Position numbers and translations under genes: made by a program
In this document: positions 46,599 through 55,464 of the stretch, piece by piece
Layout of the letters: each line of letters opens with the position of its first letter
Position numbering within the stretch: the stretch's first letter is position 1
NCBI RefSeq assembly: GCF_008327685.1
Contig: NZ_BDDE01000028.1
Coordinates: 62,001 to 126,000, forward strand
Direction of reading: 5' to 3'
Origin: Actinomadura sp. K4S16
GTDB taxonomy: Bacteria > Actinomycetota > Actinomycetes > Streptosporangiales > Streptosporangiaceae
Length of the DNA: 64,000 bases
Notes under the pieces: generated by a model
What the model saw: the letters and a program-made list of their open reading frames with translations, nothing else
Database searches by the model: none
Told to the model about the DNA's origin: nothing

Positions 46599-47024
46599 AT
46601 GGCCACGATGACGGCGGCGGAGCGGCGCGAGCAGGAGAAGGCGGCGTTCGAGGCCTACATGGACGGATGCCCCACCCATCAGCTGATGGGGATCATCGGC
46701 AACAAATGGAGCATGCTCGTCCTCTCCGACCTGGCGAACGGCGCACGCAGGTACGCCGAGCTCGGCAGGGCCCTCCCGGGCGTGAGCGCCAAGATGCTCA
46801 CCCAGACGCTTCGCTCCCTGGAGCGGGACGGCTTCGTCGCGCGGAGCGTGACCCCGTCCGTGCCCGTCCAGGTCGAGTACACGCTGACGCTGCTGGGCGA
46901 GCGGATCGTGCCCCTGCTCTCCTCGATCCAGGAGTGGGCCGGCCGCCACATCGAGGAGATCCACGCGGCGCGCGAGCGCTACGACGCAGCGCCCGCCGTG
47001 GCGCCCGGGGGAGGCGGCGGGTAG
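46599..47024 (+). CDS. HxlR-family regulator
   Basis: 141 residues. DGCPTHQLMGIIGNKWSMLV, LSDLANGARRYAELGRALPG, VSAKMLTQTLRSLERDGFVA is the HxlR winged-helix signature with its N-terminal Cys. A near-perfect ribosome site, GGAGGTGATCC, precedes the ATG. Likely controls the divergent oxidoreductase gene in response to quinones or electrophiles. Confidence 0.93.
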   Translation: MATMTAAERREQEKAAFEAYMDGCPTHQLMGIIGNKWSMLVLSDLANGARRYAELGRALPGVSAKMLTQTLRSLERDGFVARSVTPSVPVQVEYTLTLLGERIVPLLSSIQEWAGRHIEEIHAARERYDAAPAVAPGGGGG

Positions 47025-47029
47025 CCCGA

Positions 47030-48223
47030 TCACGCGGCCGGACGGGCCGGCTCCGGGTACTCCCGAAGCTTGATCGACGTGGCGGCCTGCGTGGTCAGCT
47101 TGTTGAGGAGCTTGATGAACGGGCCCGCGGTCAGCACCCGGTAGACCGTCTTGCGGCGGCGCAGCGCGCGCTCGTTCTTCGGGGCGAAGAACGGCCCGAC
47201 CCCGCCCGCGACCCGCTGGCACGCGGTGGTGAACTTCTTGATGCTCTTCTCGTAGGCGGCGAACGCGGCGCGGTGGTCGCCGCCCGCCGCGGCCAGCTCG
47301 CCCGCGAGGACGTACGCGCACACGACCGCGAGGCCGGTCCCCATCCCGCCGCAGGTGGCGCCGTAGCCGGCGTCGCCGAGCAGGGCGACCCGCCCCTTCG
47401 TCCAGGCGTCCATCCGGACGATGCTGATCGAGTCGCAGTAGAAGTACGGGGCGTCCCACATGTCGCGCATGAGGGCTCCGGCGTGCCAGCCCATGCCGGA
47501 GAGCCTCTCGGCCACCGCCCGCTTCTGGGCGTCCTGGTCGCGGCGGTGCGGCTCCAGGTCGGCGTCGGCGAAGACGCACATGACGTTCGCGCCGGCACCG
47601 CCGCGGGTCGGGTACACCGACACGCCGCGCCCCACCTCGCTGTAGAGCTTGCCGGTGTCGACGCCGAGCCGGTTCGGCGCCTCGAAGATCGCGACGTGGT
47701 AGCCCGAGTCCTTCACGAATCGCGACTCGTCGCCGAACGCGAGGCGCCGGACGTTGGAGTGCAGCCCGTCGGCTCCGACGACCAGATCGAACGTGCGCGG
47801 AGCCCCGCGCTCGAAGGTGACGTGCACGCCGTCCGCCGTCTCGGTCATGGACGCGATCGAGTCGCCGAAGACGTACCTGGCGGAGTGCCGGGTCAGCTCG
47901 TACAGGAGTTCGGCGAGGTCGCCCCGGTGGATCTCCACGTCCCCGCCGGTGAACGAGTCGGGGAGGCTGACCTGCGTCCGTCCCGCGGCGTCGATGAGGT
48001 CGAGCGGGCCGGCATCGGTCTGCCGCCGCCGGATCTCGTCCAGCACGCCCATCTCCTCCAGCACCCGCATGTGCACCTCGCCGCGGAAGTCGACGGCCTG
48101 CCCGCCCGGCCGGATCACCTCCGCCTTCTCCACGACGGTGACGTCGTACCCGTACCGCGCCAGCCAGTAGGCCAGGGACGGGCCCGCGATGCTCGCACCC
48201 GAGATCAGCACGCTCTTGCTCAT
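47030..48223 (-). CDS. FAD-dependent aromatic-type monooxygenase
   Basis: 397 residues from the ATG at 48223. KSVLISGASIAGPSLAYWLA is the FAD-binding GxGxxG-like site (GASIAG), VVGADGLHSNVRRLAFGDES the DG motif, and GRVALLGDAGYGATCGGMGT the GD motif. This group includes TetX-like and hydroxybenzoate hydroxylase-like enzymes; the substrate is not evident. Confidence 0.92.
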   Translation of the reverse strand: MSKSVLISGASIAGPSLAYWLARYGYDVTVVEKAEVIRPGGQAVDFRGEVHMRVLEEMGVLDEIRRRQTDAGPLDLIDAAGRTQVSLPDSFTGGDVEIHRGDLAELLYELTRHSARYVFGDSIASMTETADGVHVTFERGAPRTFDLVVGADGLHSNVRRLAFGDESRFVKDSGYHVAIFEAPNRLGVDTGKLYSEVGRGVSVYPTRGGAGANVMCVFADADLEPHRRDQDAQKRAVAERLSGMGWHAGALMRDMWDAPYFYCDSISIVRMDAWTKGRVALLGDAGYGATCGGMGTGLAVVCAYVLAGELAAAGGDHRAAFAAYEKSIKKFTTACQRVAGGVGPFFAPKNERALRRRKTVYRVLTAGPFIKLLNKLTTQAATSIKLREYPEPARPAA

Positions 48224-48428
48224 CGTTCTCTCCGTTCGTCGCTGTCGTCGGACAGGAGATTCGCGGCGCGCCCTGACCGACCTCGCACCACCGGCTGACC
48301 GTCCCCGGCCCGGCCTGTCAGCGGGGACCGCGCGGCCGTCTCCGGGCGACCGGCCGCCGCGCCGGGGCCGTCCTGTGAACAGCGGGTTCGAGCGGGGTTC
48401 GGAAATGGCGATCGCTAGGGTGAGGGCC

Positions 48429-48584
48429 ATGAAGAAGTGGGAGTACGCGACCGTTCCGCTGCTGGTGCACGCGACCAAGCAGATCCTCGACAACTGGGGC
48501 CAGGACGGGTGGGAGCTCGTCACCGTCCTGCCGGGCCCGAACCCGGAGAACCTCGTGGCTTACTTCAAGCGCGAAGTCCAGTAG
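48429..48584 (+). CDS. DUF4177 protein
   Basis: 51 residues: MKKWEYATVPLLVHATKQIL, DNWGQDGWELVTVLPGPNPE. The DUF4177 pattern is clear. In M. tuberculosis a protein of this type (Rv3678A) sits between the RidA-like gene and the ArsA-like pair; here a ~6-kb block intervenes on the ATPase side. Confidence 0.9.
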   Translation: MKKWEYATVPLLVHATKQILDNWGQDGWELVTVLPGPNPENLVAYFKREVQ

Positions 48585-48620
48585 CAGCCCCCGACGCAAC
48601 CCTCAACGAAGAGGAGCAGC

Positions 48621-49082
48621 ATGAGCACGCCTGAAGAGCGGATCCGCGAGCTCGGGATCGAGCTGCCGGAGGTCGTCCCGCCGGTCGCGTCCTACGTGCC
48701 GACGGCGCGGACGGGGTCGCTCGTCTACACCGCCGGCCAGATCCCCCTGGTCAAGGGCGAGCTGGGCGCCACCGGGAAGGTGGGCGCCGAGGTGAGCGCC
48801 GAGGAGGCGGCCCGCCAGGCGCGGATCTGCGCGCTGAACGCGATCGCGGCGCTGAAGGCCGAGGTCGGCGAGCTGTCGCGGGTCGTGCGGATCGTGAAGG
48901 TCGTCGGGTTCGTCGCCAGCGCGCCGGACTTCACCGGCCAGCCGCAGGTGATCAACGGGGCGAGCGACCTGCTGGCCGAGGTGTTCGGGGACGCGGGCAG
49001 GCACGCGCGCAGCGCCGTCGGCGTCGCCGTCCTGCCGCGGGACGTGCCGGTCGAGGTGGAGCTGATCGCCGAGGTCGAGTGA
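48621..49082 (+). CDS. RidA-family protein
   Basis: 153 residues. SYVPTARTGSLVYTAGQIPL and ICALNAIAALKAEVGELSRV fit the YjgF/YER057c/UK114 fold. Family members deaminate reactive enamines or act as regulators. GAAGAGGAGC precedes the ATG. Position corresponds to Rv3678c. Confidence 0.92.
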   Translation: MSTPEERIRELGIELPEVVPPVASYVPTARTGSLVYTAGQIPLVKGELGATGKVGAEVSAEEAARQARICALNAIAALKAEVGELSRVVRIVKVVGFVASAPDFTGQPQVINGASDLLAEVFGDAGRHARSAVGVAVLPRDVPVEVELIAEVE

Positions 49083-49130
49083 GACCCCGGGCTTGACGGA
49101 ACGCCATTCGGTATGTCCGAATGACTCGCC

Positions 49131-49985
49131 ATGGGGATCACCAACGGACTCAAGCTGCCCGAATCGTTCCTGGGCCGGGTCGAGGACATCCTGGCAGGCC
49201 GGACCGAGCCGGCGCCCGCCAGGGACGCGGCGACCGTGGTCGTGCTGCGCGACCACGACGAGCACGGGCTGCAGGCGTTCATGCTGCGCCGCGTCCGGTC
49301 GATGGCGTTCGCGCCCGGCGCCTACGTGTTCCCCGGCGGTTCGGTCGACCCGCGCGACGGGGAGGCGGCGCTGGGCTGGTCCGGGCCGTCCCCCGCCGAG
49401 TGGGGCAAGGCGTTCGACGCCGACGAGACGCTGGCCCGCGAGCTGGTCTGCGCGGCGGTCCGGGAGACGTTCGAGGAGACGCTCGTGCTGCTCGCCGGGC
49501 CGACCGCCGAGACGGTGGTGGACGACACGCGCGGCGACGACTGGGAGGCCGACCGGCAGGCGCTGCTGGACCGCTCCCAGTCGTTCGGCGGGTTCCTCGA
49601 CCGGCGAGGGCTCGTGCTCCGCTCGGACCTGCTCCGCCCGTGGGCGCACTGGATCACCCCGAAGATCGAGCCGAAGCGCTACGACACCCGCTTCTTCGTC
49701 GCCGCGATGCCGGCGGGGCAGCGGGCGCGGGACGTCAGCACCGAGGCCGACCAGGTCGCCTGGGTGCGCCCGGCGGAGGCGGCCGAGCGGGCCGCGCGGG
49801 GCGAGTGGATGATGCTCCCGCCCACCGTGGCGACGCTGGCGGAGCTGGCCGAGTTCGAGACGGTGGCCGACGTGCTGGCCGCGCAGCGCGAGATCGTCGT
49901 GTACGAGCCGGCCGCGGAGATCGTCGACGGCGACGCGTACCTGGTGCTGCCCGAGGACGTCGCGCGGCACTACCCGCAGGGGTGA
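49131..49985 (+). CDS. NUDIX hydrolase, 284 residues
   Basis: ATVVVLRDHDEHGLQAFMLR, FAPGAYVFPGGSVDPRDGEA and ELVCAAVRETFEETLVLLAG contain the NUDIX-like elements with a long insertion between the PGG and the REx2EE box, as in the NUDT19-like group that cuts CoA derivatives. Follows RidA in the same direction. Confidence 0.87.
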   Translation: MGITNGLKLPESFLGRVEDILAGRTEPAPARDAATVVVLRDHDEHGLQAFMLRRVRSMAFAPGAYVFPGGSVDPRDGEAALGWSGPSPAEWGKAFDADETLARELVCAAVRETFEETLVLLAGPTAETVVDDTRGDDWEADRQALLDRSQSFGGFLDRRGLVLRSDLLRPWAHWITPKIEPKRYDTRFFVAAMPAGQRARDVSTEADQVAWVRPAEAAERAARGEWMMLPPTVATLAELAEFETVADVLAAQREIVVYEPAAEIVDGDAYLVLPEDVARHYPQG

Positions 49986-50121
49986 CGAGGTGTCCCGCCG
50001 GGTGCCGCTGAGCCAGGCCGTCCTGTGGCGGCTGGCGGGCACCTCCGCGCTCCGGCGGCTGGAGCGGCTCGGCTGGAACCCGGCCCGCCACCCCGATCGG
50101 GCCTCGGGCAGGATGGGGGAT

Positions 50122-50913
50122 ATGACGGAGATCGACGGGATGGGTACCGAACGGGCGACCTGCGTGCTCGCCCCGAACCCGTCCGCCATGACCCTGGACG
50201 GCACCAACACCTGGATCATCGCCGAGCCCGGGGCGGACGAGGCCGTCGTCGTCGACCCCGGTCCGAAGGACGGCGAGCACCTCCGGCGCGTCCTCGGCAC
50301 GGTGGAGGCCCAGGGGCGGCGGGTCGGTCTCGTCCTGCTCACGCACGGGCACCCCGACCATTCGGCGGGCGCGGGGAAGTTCGCGAAGCTGGCGGGGGGC
50401 GGGGTGAAGGTGCGGGCGCTCGACCCCCGGCACCGGCTCGGCGAGGAGGGCCTCGCCGAGGGCGACGTGGTCACCGCGGGCGGCCTGGAGCTGCGGATCA
50501 TGGAGACGCCGGGGCACAGCCACGACTCGCTGACGTTCTGGCTCCCGGCCGACGGCGCCGTCCTCACCGGCGACACCGTCCTCGGGTACGGGACGACCGT
50601 GCTGGAGGGGAGGCTCGGCGACTACCTCGGCTCGCTGGACCGGCTCCGCCGGTTCTCCGCCGACATGGAGGCCGCGACGATCCTCCCGGGCCACGGGCCC
50701 AAGCTGGACGACCCCATCGCCGTCCTCGACCGCTACATCGACCACCGCCGCGAGCGCCTCGCCCAGGTCGAGGCCGCCGTCGCCGCGGGCGCGCGCACCG
50801 CGCGGGAGGTCGTCGAGCGCGTCTACGCCGACGTGGACAGGTCGCTCTGGCCCGCGGCCGAGTGGTCGGTCCAGTCCCAGCTCGACTACCTCGCCGAGCG
50901 TGGGGCTGTCTGA
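50122..50913 (+). CDS. Metallo-beta-lactamase-fold hydrolase (Rv3677c-like)
   Basis: 263 residues from the ATG at 50122; a GTG at 49990 in the same frame adds 44 residues. LVLLTHGHPDHSAG is the HxHxDH metal site, LRIMETPGHSHDSLTFWLPA and VLTGDTVLGYGTTV give the further His and Asp, and TILPGHGP the last His. Lactamase_B_2-type, resembling LACTB2-like nucleases/hydrolases. The 263-residue size fits the mycobacterial Rv3677c, so I chose the inner start. Confidence 0.88.
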   Translation: MTEIDGMGTERATCVLAPNPSAMTLDGTNTWIIAEPGADEAVVVDPGPKDGEHLRRVLGTVEAQGRRVGLVLLTHGHPDHSAGAGKFAKLAGGGVKVRALDPRHRLGEEGLAEGDVVTAGGLELRIMETPGHSHDSLTFWLPADGAVLTGDTVLGYGTTVLEGRLGDYLGSLDRLRRFSADMEAATILPGHGPKLDDPIAVLDRYIDHRRERLAQVEAAVAAGARTAREVVERVYADVDRSLWPAAEWSVQSQLDYLAERGAV

Positions 50914-50921
50914 CCGGTCCG

Positions 50922-51608
50922 CTACTTGGAGCGCTTGCGCAGGCGCTCGATGTCGAGGATCACGACGGCGCGGGCCTCGATGCGCAGCCAGTTGCGCTGG
51001 GCGAAGTCGGCGAGGGCCTTGTTGACCGTCTCGCGGGACGCGCCGACGAGCTGCGCCAGCTCCTCCTGGGTGAGGTCGTGGTGGACGTGCAGGCCCGCCT
51101 CGGACGGCTGGCCGAACCGCTCGGCGAGGTCGAGCAGCGCCTTGGCGACGCGGCCGGGCACGTCGGTGAAGACGAGGTCGGCCATCACGTCGTTGGTCTT
51201 GCGGAGCCGCTGCGCGAGCGCGCGGAGCAGCTGGACGGCGACCTCGGGGTGGCCGGTGAGCCAGGGGCGCAGGTCGTCGTGGCCGAGGCCGGCGAGGCGG
51301 CACTCGGTGACCGCGATGGCGCTCGCGGTGCGGGGGCGCGGGTCGAACAGCGACAGCTCGCCGAACATCTCGCTCGGGCCGAGCACGCTCAGCAGGTTCT
51401 CCCGGCCGTCCGGCGCCGTCCTGGTCAGCTTGATCTTGCCTTCGAGGACGACGTAGAGCCGGTCCCCGGTCTCGCCCTCGTTGAACAGCGTCTGCCCGCG
51501 GGCGAGGCGGACCTCGGTCACGTTGGCGCGCAGCGCCTTGGCGCCCTGCTCGTCGAGCGCCTCGAAGAGCGGGGCTCTGCTCAGAACGTCCACGTCGCGA
51601 TCGGTCAC
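50922..51608 (-). CDS. crp: Crp/Fnr-family cAMP-responsive regulator
   Basis: 228 residues from GTG behind GAGGAGGAATAGC. N-terminal cyclic-nucleotide domain (FNEGETGDRLYVVLEGKIKL, MFGELSLFDPRPRTASAIAV; the Arg and Gly-Glu-Leu of the phosphate-binding cassette) and C-terminal helix-turn-helix (LTQEELAQLVGASRETVNKA). It corresponds to M. tuberculosis Crp (Rv3676), whose gene also lies next to Rv3677c. A global regulator. Confidence 0.95.
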   Translation of the reverse strand: MTDRDVDVLSRAPLFEALDEQGAKALRANVTEVRLARGQTLFNEGETGDRLYVVLEGKIKLTRTAPDGRENLLSVLGPSEMFGELSLFDPRPRTASAIAVTECRLAGLGHDDLRPWLTGHPEVAVQLLRALAQRLRKTNDVMADLVFTDVPGRVAKALLDLAERFGQPSEAGLHVHHDLTQEELAQLVGASRETVNKALADFAQRNWLRIEARAVVILDIERLRKRSK

Positions 51609-51835
51609 GCTATTCCTCCTCGAACACCTACTCCTAGTGTGACGCACGTCCCACCGCGGACGTGAAGGCAGGGTCACGGCGCGCCGAAACGGGGACCGGG
51701 GTGATCCGCCCCGCGGGGCGGCCGCGGTCCCGTTCGCCCAGTGTACGGACCACCGGGTGAATGCCGTCACACCGGTCTCATCACCTGTTATGGGATGTCC
51801 CGGGCAGGGTAGCGGCCGTGCCTTAACCTGAGTCG

Positions 51836-52513
51836 ATGCAGTCGTCCGAGCCCCGGCCCACCCCGCGCCGCCTGCCCAGGGGCCGTCACGCGCTGTCGCG
51901 CTCGGAGGTCGAGCGGGTGCACCGCGACCGGTTGTGCGGCGCCATGGCGGCGGCGATGGCGGAGAAGGGGTTCGTCGGGACGTCGGTCGAAGACGTCCTG
52001 AAGCGGGCCAGGGTGTCCCGGCAGAGCTTCTATGCGCTGTTCTCTTCCAAGCTCGACTGCTTCATGACCGCGTTCGACCAGGCGGGCGTGCTGCTGTTCC
52101 GCCGGTTGGAGACGGCGATGCAGGAGGAGGAGGGCGACGCGGCCGAACGGGGGGCGGCGCAGGGCGATGGCGACGTGGCCGAACTGTTCGAGCGCGTCTT
52201 CACCGCCTACCTGGAGGCGCTGGCGTCCGAACCCGCGTACGCGCGGCTCTTCCTGGTAGAGGTCTATGCGGCCGGTCCGGAGGCCGTCCGGCGGCGTACG
52301 CGCATCCAGCGCGACCTGGCGGGGAGCCTCGCCGACCTCATGGGCGTGACGAGCGACGCCGGCCGGTTCGCGTGCGAGGTCATCGTGGCGGCGGTGAGCT
52401 CGATGGTGACCCCGGCCGTGGCGGCGGGCGACATGGAGGCGCTGCGCGCGATCAGGGGTCCGGTCATCGAGCACGTGCGGCTCCTGCTGCGCTCGGGCGT
52501 GTTGGACGGCTGA
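51836..52513 (+). CDS. TetR-family regulator
   Basis: 225 residues. HRDRLCGAMAAAMAEKGFVG, TSVEDVLKRARVSRQSFYAL, FSSKLDCFMTAF is the TetR helix-turn-helix. Its 3' end overlaps the esterase 3' end by 50 bases on the opposite strand. Confidence 0.92.
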   Translation: MQSSEPRPTPRRLPRGRHALSRSEVERVHRDRLCGAMAAAMAEKGFVGTSVEDVLKRARVSRQSFYALFSSKLDCFMTAFDQAGVLLFRRLETAMQEEEGDAAERGAAQGDGDVAELFERVFTAYLEALASEPAYARLFLVEVYAAGPEAVRRRTRIQRDLAGSLADLMGVTSDAGRFACEVIVAAVSSMVTPAVAAGDMEALRAIRGPVIEHVRLLLRSGVLDG

Positions 52514-53852
52514 TCCGCACCAGCGTGGTCGCGGTGCCGCGCGCGGACGGGAGCGTGAAGGTGAGCCGCCCGGACGGCCCGGCGCTGGTCGTGATGGTCT
52601 TGTGCGTCCTCCCCCGCGTCACGCCGATGACGAGGCGTGCGCCGGGACGGTAGGACGCGGGCGTCGTGACGGTGGCGGTCCCGGCGGCGCGCAGGGCGAA
52701 CCCGCTCGGGGAGGCGTCCGCCAGCACGCTGAACTGCTGGGCCTTCGGCCGCCTGAGCGAGACCGTCCAGCCCCACTGCGACCAGGTCGGGTCGATCGAC
52801 CGGTAGGAGACCGTCGCGGGCGGGCGCGGCGGGGCGGCGAACGTGCGCATCAGCGGGCCCATGTGCCGCCGCAGGTCGCGGGCCCAGTACGGGAAGGTGT
52901 GGGTGCCGAGCACGTAGTCGTCGTAGCGGCTCGGGATCTCCAGCGACTCCAGCCGCCGGTGGAAGCTGACGGTCGAGGCGTGCGTCAGGGCCTCGATGCC
53001 GATCGCGGCCGGGTCCGGGACGGGCGGGTCGAACGGCCCCGGGACGCCGGTGGCGGTGCGGAGTTCCAGCCGCATCCCGCGCAGGTTCGGCGCGAGGGTC
53101 GCCGGGTCGTGGCCGCGCCAGTTGACCGCGTTGGCGAGCCGGGAGCCGAAGATCGCGTCCGGGTGCACGCCGTCCTCGACGGCCGCGATGTAGGACACGA
53201 CGCCGGCCGCGCCGACGGAGACGACCGGGTCGTAGGCGATGTCGGGCGCGCCCGAGAAGGACGCGGCGGACACGAACAGGGAGGGGTGCCGGGCGGCGTA
53301 GCTCATCGCGCCGAACCCGCCCTGCGACAGCCCCGCGACGGCCCTGCCCTCTCGCCGGGGCACGGTGCGCAGGTTGCGGTCGATCCAGGGGATGAGCTGG
53401 TCGACGTGGAAGGTCTCCCACTTTGACGGTCCGAGTGCGGTGCGCGGGTCGGCCCAGTCGGTGAACCAGCCGCCGCCGTCGCCGTCGAAGCCCGCGTCCG
53501 GCATCACGGTGATCAGCGGCCGTCCGGCGGTCGTCTTCTCGGCGTCGCCGCGGTCGACCCAGTCGGAGGCGCGTCCGCCCGTCCCGTGGAACAGGTAGAG
53601 GACGGGGAAGCGCGCGTCGGGTCGCCGGTCGTAGCCGGTCGGCAGCAGGACGCGGACGTCCACGGCCCGGCCCAGCGCGGCCGTGCTGACGCGCAGCGCG
53701 TACTGGCGGTCGTCCATGCGTCGCACGCTCACGACGTGGATGCCGCCGGAGTCGCTGAAGCGGACCGCCGGCCCGGCCGCGCGGGCGGGCACGGCGAGTC
53801 CGGTGGAGGTCGCCGCCAGGGTCAGTGTGATCACGAGGGCTCGGGTGCGCAT
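52464..53852 (-). CDS. Secreted esterase (antigen 85/esterase D-like)
   Basis: 462 residues with a signal peptide (ALVITLTLAATSTGLAVPARA-type, ending near residue 25). FPVLYLFHGTGGRASDWVDR, then AVAGLSQGGFGAMSYAARHP carries the GxSxG nucleophile; the fold matches the esterase/mycolyltransferase-like family. The last ~110 residues are an extra beta-rich domain. Likely exported; substrate unknown. Confidence 0.9.
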   Translation of the reverse strand: MRTRALVITLTLAATSTGLAVPARAAGPAVRFSDSGGIHVVSVRRMDDRQYALRVSTAALGRAVDVRVLLPTGYDRRPDARFPVLYLFHGTGGRASDWVDRGDAEKTTAGRPLITVMPDAGFDGDGGGWFTDWADPRTALGPSKWETFHVDQLIPWIDRNLRTVPRREGRAVAGLSQGGFGAMSYAARHPSLFVSAASFSGAPDIAYDPVVSVGAAGVVSYIAAVEDGVHPDAIFGSRLANAVNWRGHDPATLAPNLRGMRLELRTATGVPGPFDPPVPDPAAIGIEALTHASTVSFHRRLESLEIPSRYDDYVLGTHTFPYWARDLRRHMGPLMRTFAAPPRPPATVSYRSIDPTWSQWGWTVSLRRPKAQQFSVLADASPSGFALRAAGTATVTTPASYRPGARLVIGVTRGRTHKTITTSAGPSGRLTFTLPSARGTATTLVRISRPTRPSAAGAARAR

Positions 53853-53889
53853 GGGGGGACCTCCTGGACGTGCCGGTCGGACGTTCCGG

Positions 53890-54447
53890 TCAGCGGCCTC
53901 CGGCGGGGCGGCGGGGCCGGTCGGGCTGGACGCGCAGCGCGGTGATCACGGTCGCGAGCATCTCGTAGTGGGCGGCCAGCATGGTCAGCTCCACGCACTC
54001 GCCCTCGGTGAGGTGGGCGCGGAGCCGCGTCCAGGTCTCGTCGTCGAGGTCCTGCTCGGTGTGGAGGCGGTCGGCGGCGGCGAGGACCGCCCGCTCGCGG
54101 GGCGTCCAGCCGTCGGCGTCCGGGCCGGACCGGACGCGTTCCACGTCCGGCTCGCGCACGCCCGCGCGGCGCGCGAGCCGGACGTGGTGGTCGAACTCGT
54201 AGCGGCAGTCGCGCAGGTGGGCGACGCGGAGGATCACGAGTTCGGTGTCCCGGCGCGGCAGGGTGCCGCCGGGCATGAGCCGTCCGGCGAACCACAGCCA
54301 GCCGCGGAACAGCCCGCGGCGGCGCGCAAGGGTCAGGAACAGGTTCGGCGGCCCGGTCCCGGCGGCCCTGCCCGCGACGCGGCAGGCGAGCCAGTTGACC
54401 ACTCCCACCTCGCGGAGGCCGCCGGGAGTGGCGCGGGGCGCCGTCAC
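53890..54447 (-). CDS. Carboxymuconolactone decarboxylase-family protein (AhpD-like)
   Basis: 185 residues from GTG overlapping the SDR stop (GTGA). ELVILRVAHLRDCRYEFDHH, VRLARRAGVREPDVERV is the CMD-family core; only one Cys of the usual CxxC is present, so peroxidase activity is doubtful. Coupled to the SDR gene, suggesting one pathway. Confidence 0.87.
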   Translation of the reverse strand: MTAPRATPGGLREVGVVNWLACRVAGRAAGTGPPNLFLTLARRRGLFRGWLWFAGRLMPGGTLPRRDTELVILRVAHLRDCRYEFDHHVRLARRAGVREPDVERVRSGPDADGWTPRERAVLAAADRLHTEQDLDDETWTRLRAHLTEGECVELTMLAAHYEMLATVITALRVQPDRPRRPAGGR

Positions 54448-55325
54448 CGCTCGGGCTCCGGCTGCGGCGTGGTCAACTCGACCCGCTCGCGCCTCGCGAC
54501 CTCCAGGATGTCGCGGAGCCCGCGCTGCACGACGCGGTCGGCGACCGGCTGCACGGCCATCCGGACCGGCAGGACGCCGCCCACCCACCAGGGGGCGACG
54601 ATCCGCCTGGACCGGCGGGCGATCCCGCGTTCCAGCGCGTCGATCCCGACCTTCAGCGGCGCGACGCCGAAGACCATGCTGCTCTTCGGCGTCGCCTCCA
54701 TGAGGGCGGACGCGGCCTCGGTCCCGAACCCCCGGCGCGTCATGTCGGTGTCCAGTTCGGCGAAGTACGCCACGCCGGCCTTCCCGCCCCACGGACGCAG
54801 TTCGGCCCGCAGCGTGTTGCCCAGCGCCTCCACGGCGGCCTTGGACGCGCTGTAGGCGCCGAGGAGAGGCGCGTTGACGGCCGCGGCCAGGGACGACACG
54901 ACCAGGGCGTAGCCGCGCTCGTGGCTGACGTGAGGCCCGGCCGCGCGGACCGTGTTGTAGACGCCCAGCACGTTCACCCGCAGGCTCTGCTCCATGACGG
55001 ACGGGTCGCCGCCTATGACCGGCATCTGCGCGGCCACGCCCGCGTTGGCGACGACCACGTCAAGGCCGCCCAGTTCTTGGACGGCGCTGTTCACGACGTC
55101 CTCGACCGTGCCGCGGTCGGTCACGTCGCACGTCCACCAGGGGGCCTCCCCGCACTCGGCGGCGACGGCGGAGAGGAGCTCGGGCTCCAGGCCGGCGAGC
55201 GCCACGCGCGCGCCGCGTTCGTGCAGGCGGGCGGCGAGCGCGGCGCCGATGCCCCGCGCGGCGCCGGTGATCAGCACGCGCCGTCCGGCGAGGGTCGCCG
55301 TCCAGCGCGAGGAGTCGAGCATCAT
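54444..55325 (-). CDS. Short-chain dehydrogenase/reductase
   Basis: 293 residues. RRVLITGAARGIGAALAARL (cofactor loop TGxxxGIG), VVVANAGVAAQ (NAG), VVSSLAAAVNAPLLGAYSAS (catalytic Ser, YxxxK). The C-terminal ~80 residues resemble the SDR types with a membrane-associated tail. First gene of the pair with the CMD-family protein; several starts are possible near 55325. Confidence 0.92.
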   Translation of the reverse strand: MMLDSSRWTATLAGRRVLITGAARGIGAALAARLHERGARVALAGLEPELLSAVAAECGEAPWWTCDVTDRGTVEDVVNSAVQELGGLDVVVANAGVAAQMPVIGGDPSVMEQSLRVNVLGVYNTVRAAGPHVSHERGYALVVSSLAAAVNAPLLGAYSASKAAVEALGNTLRAELRPWGGKAGVAYFAELDTDMTRRGFGTEAASALMEATPKSSMVFGVAPLKVGIDALERGIARRSRRIVAPWWVGGVLPVRMAVQPVADRVVQRGLRDILEVARRERVELTTPQPEPER

Positions 55326-55464
55326 GCGGTGACCCTAACACTGAGGAACAGTCATGTCTTTTTAAGATTGCCTACACAATGCCGTAATGCACGCGAAAGG
55401 TAAATGTCTCCACGTGTGGTGAGCAAGTGACCTCTGAAGGTTGTGGTGAGATGCGAGCCTTAGG

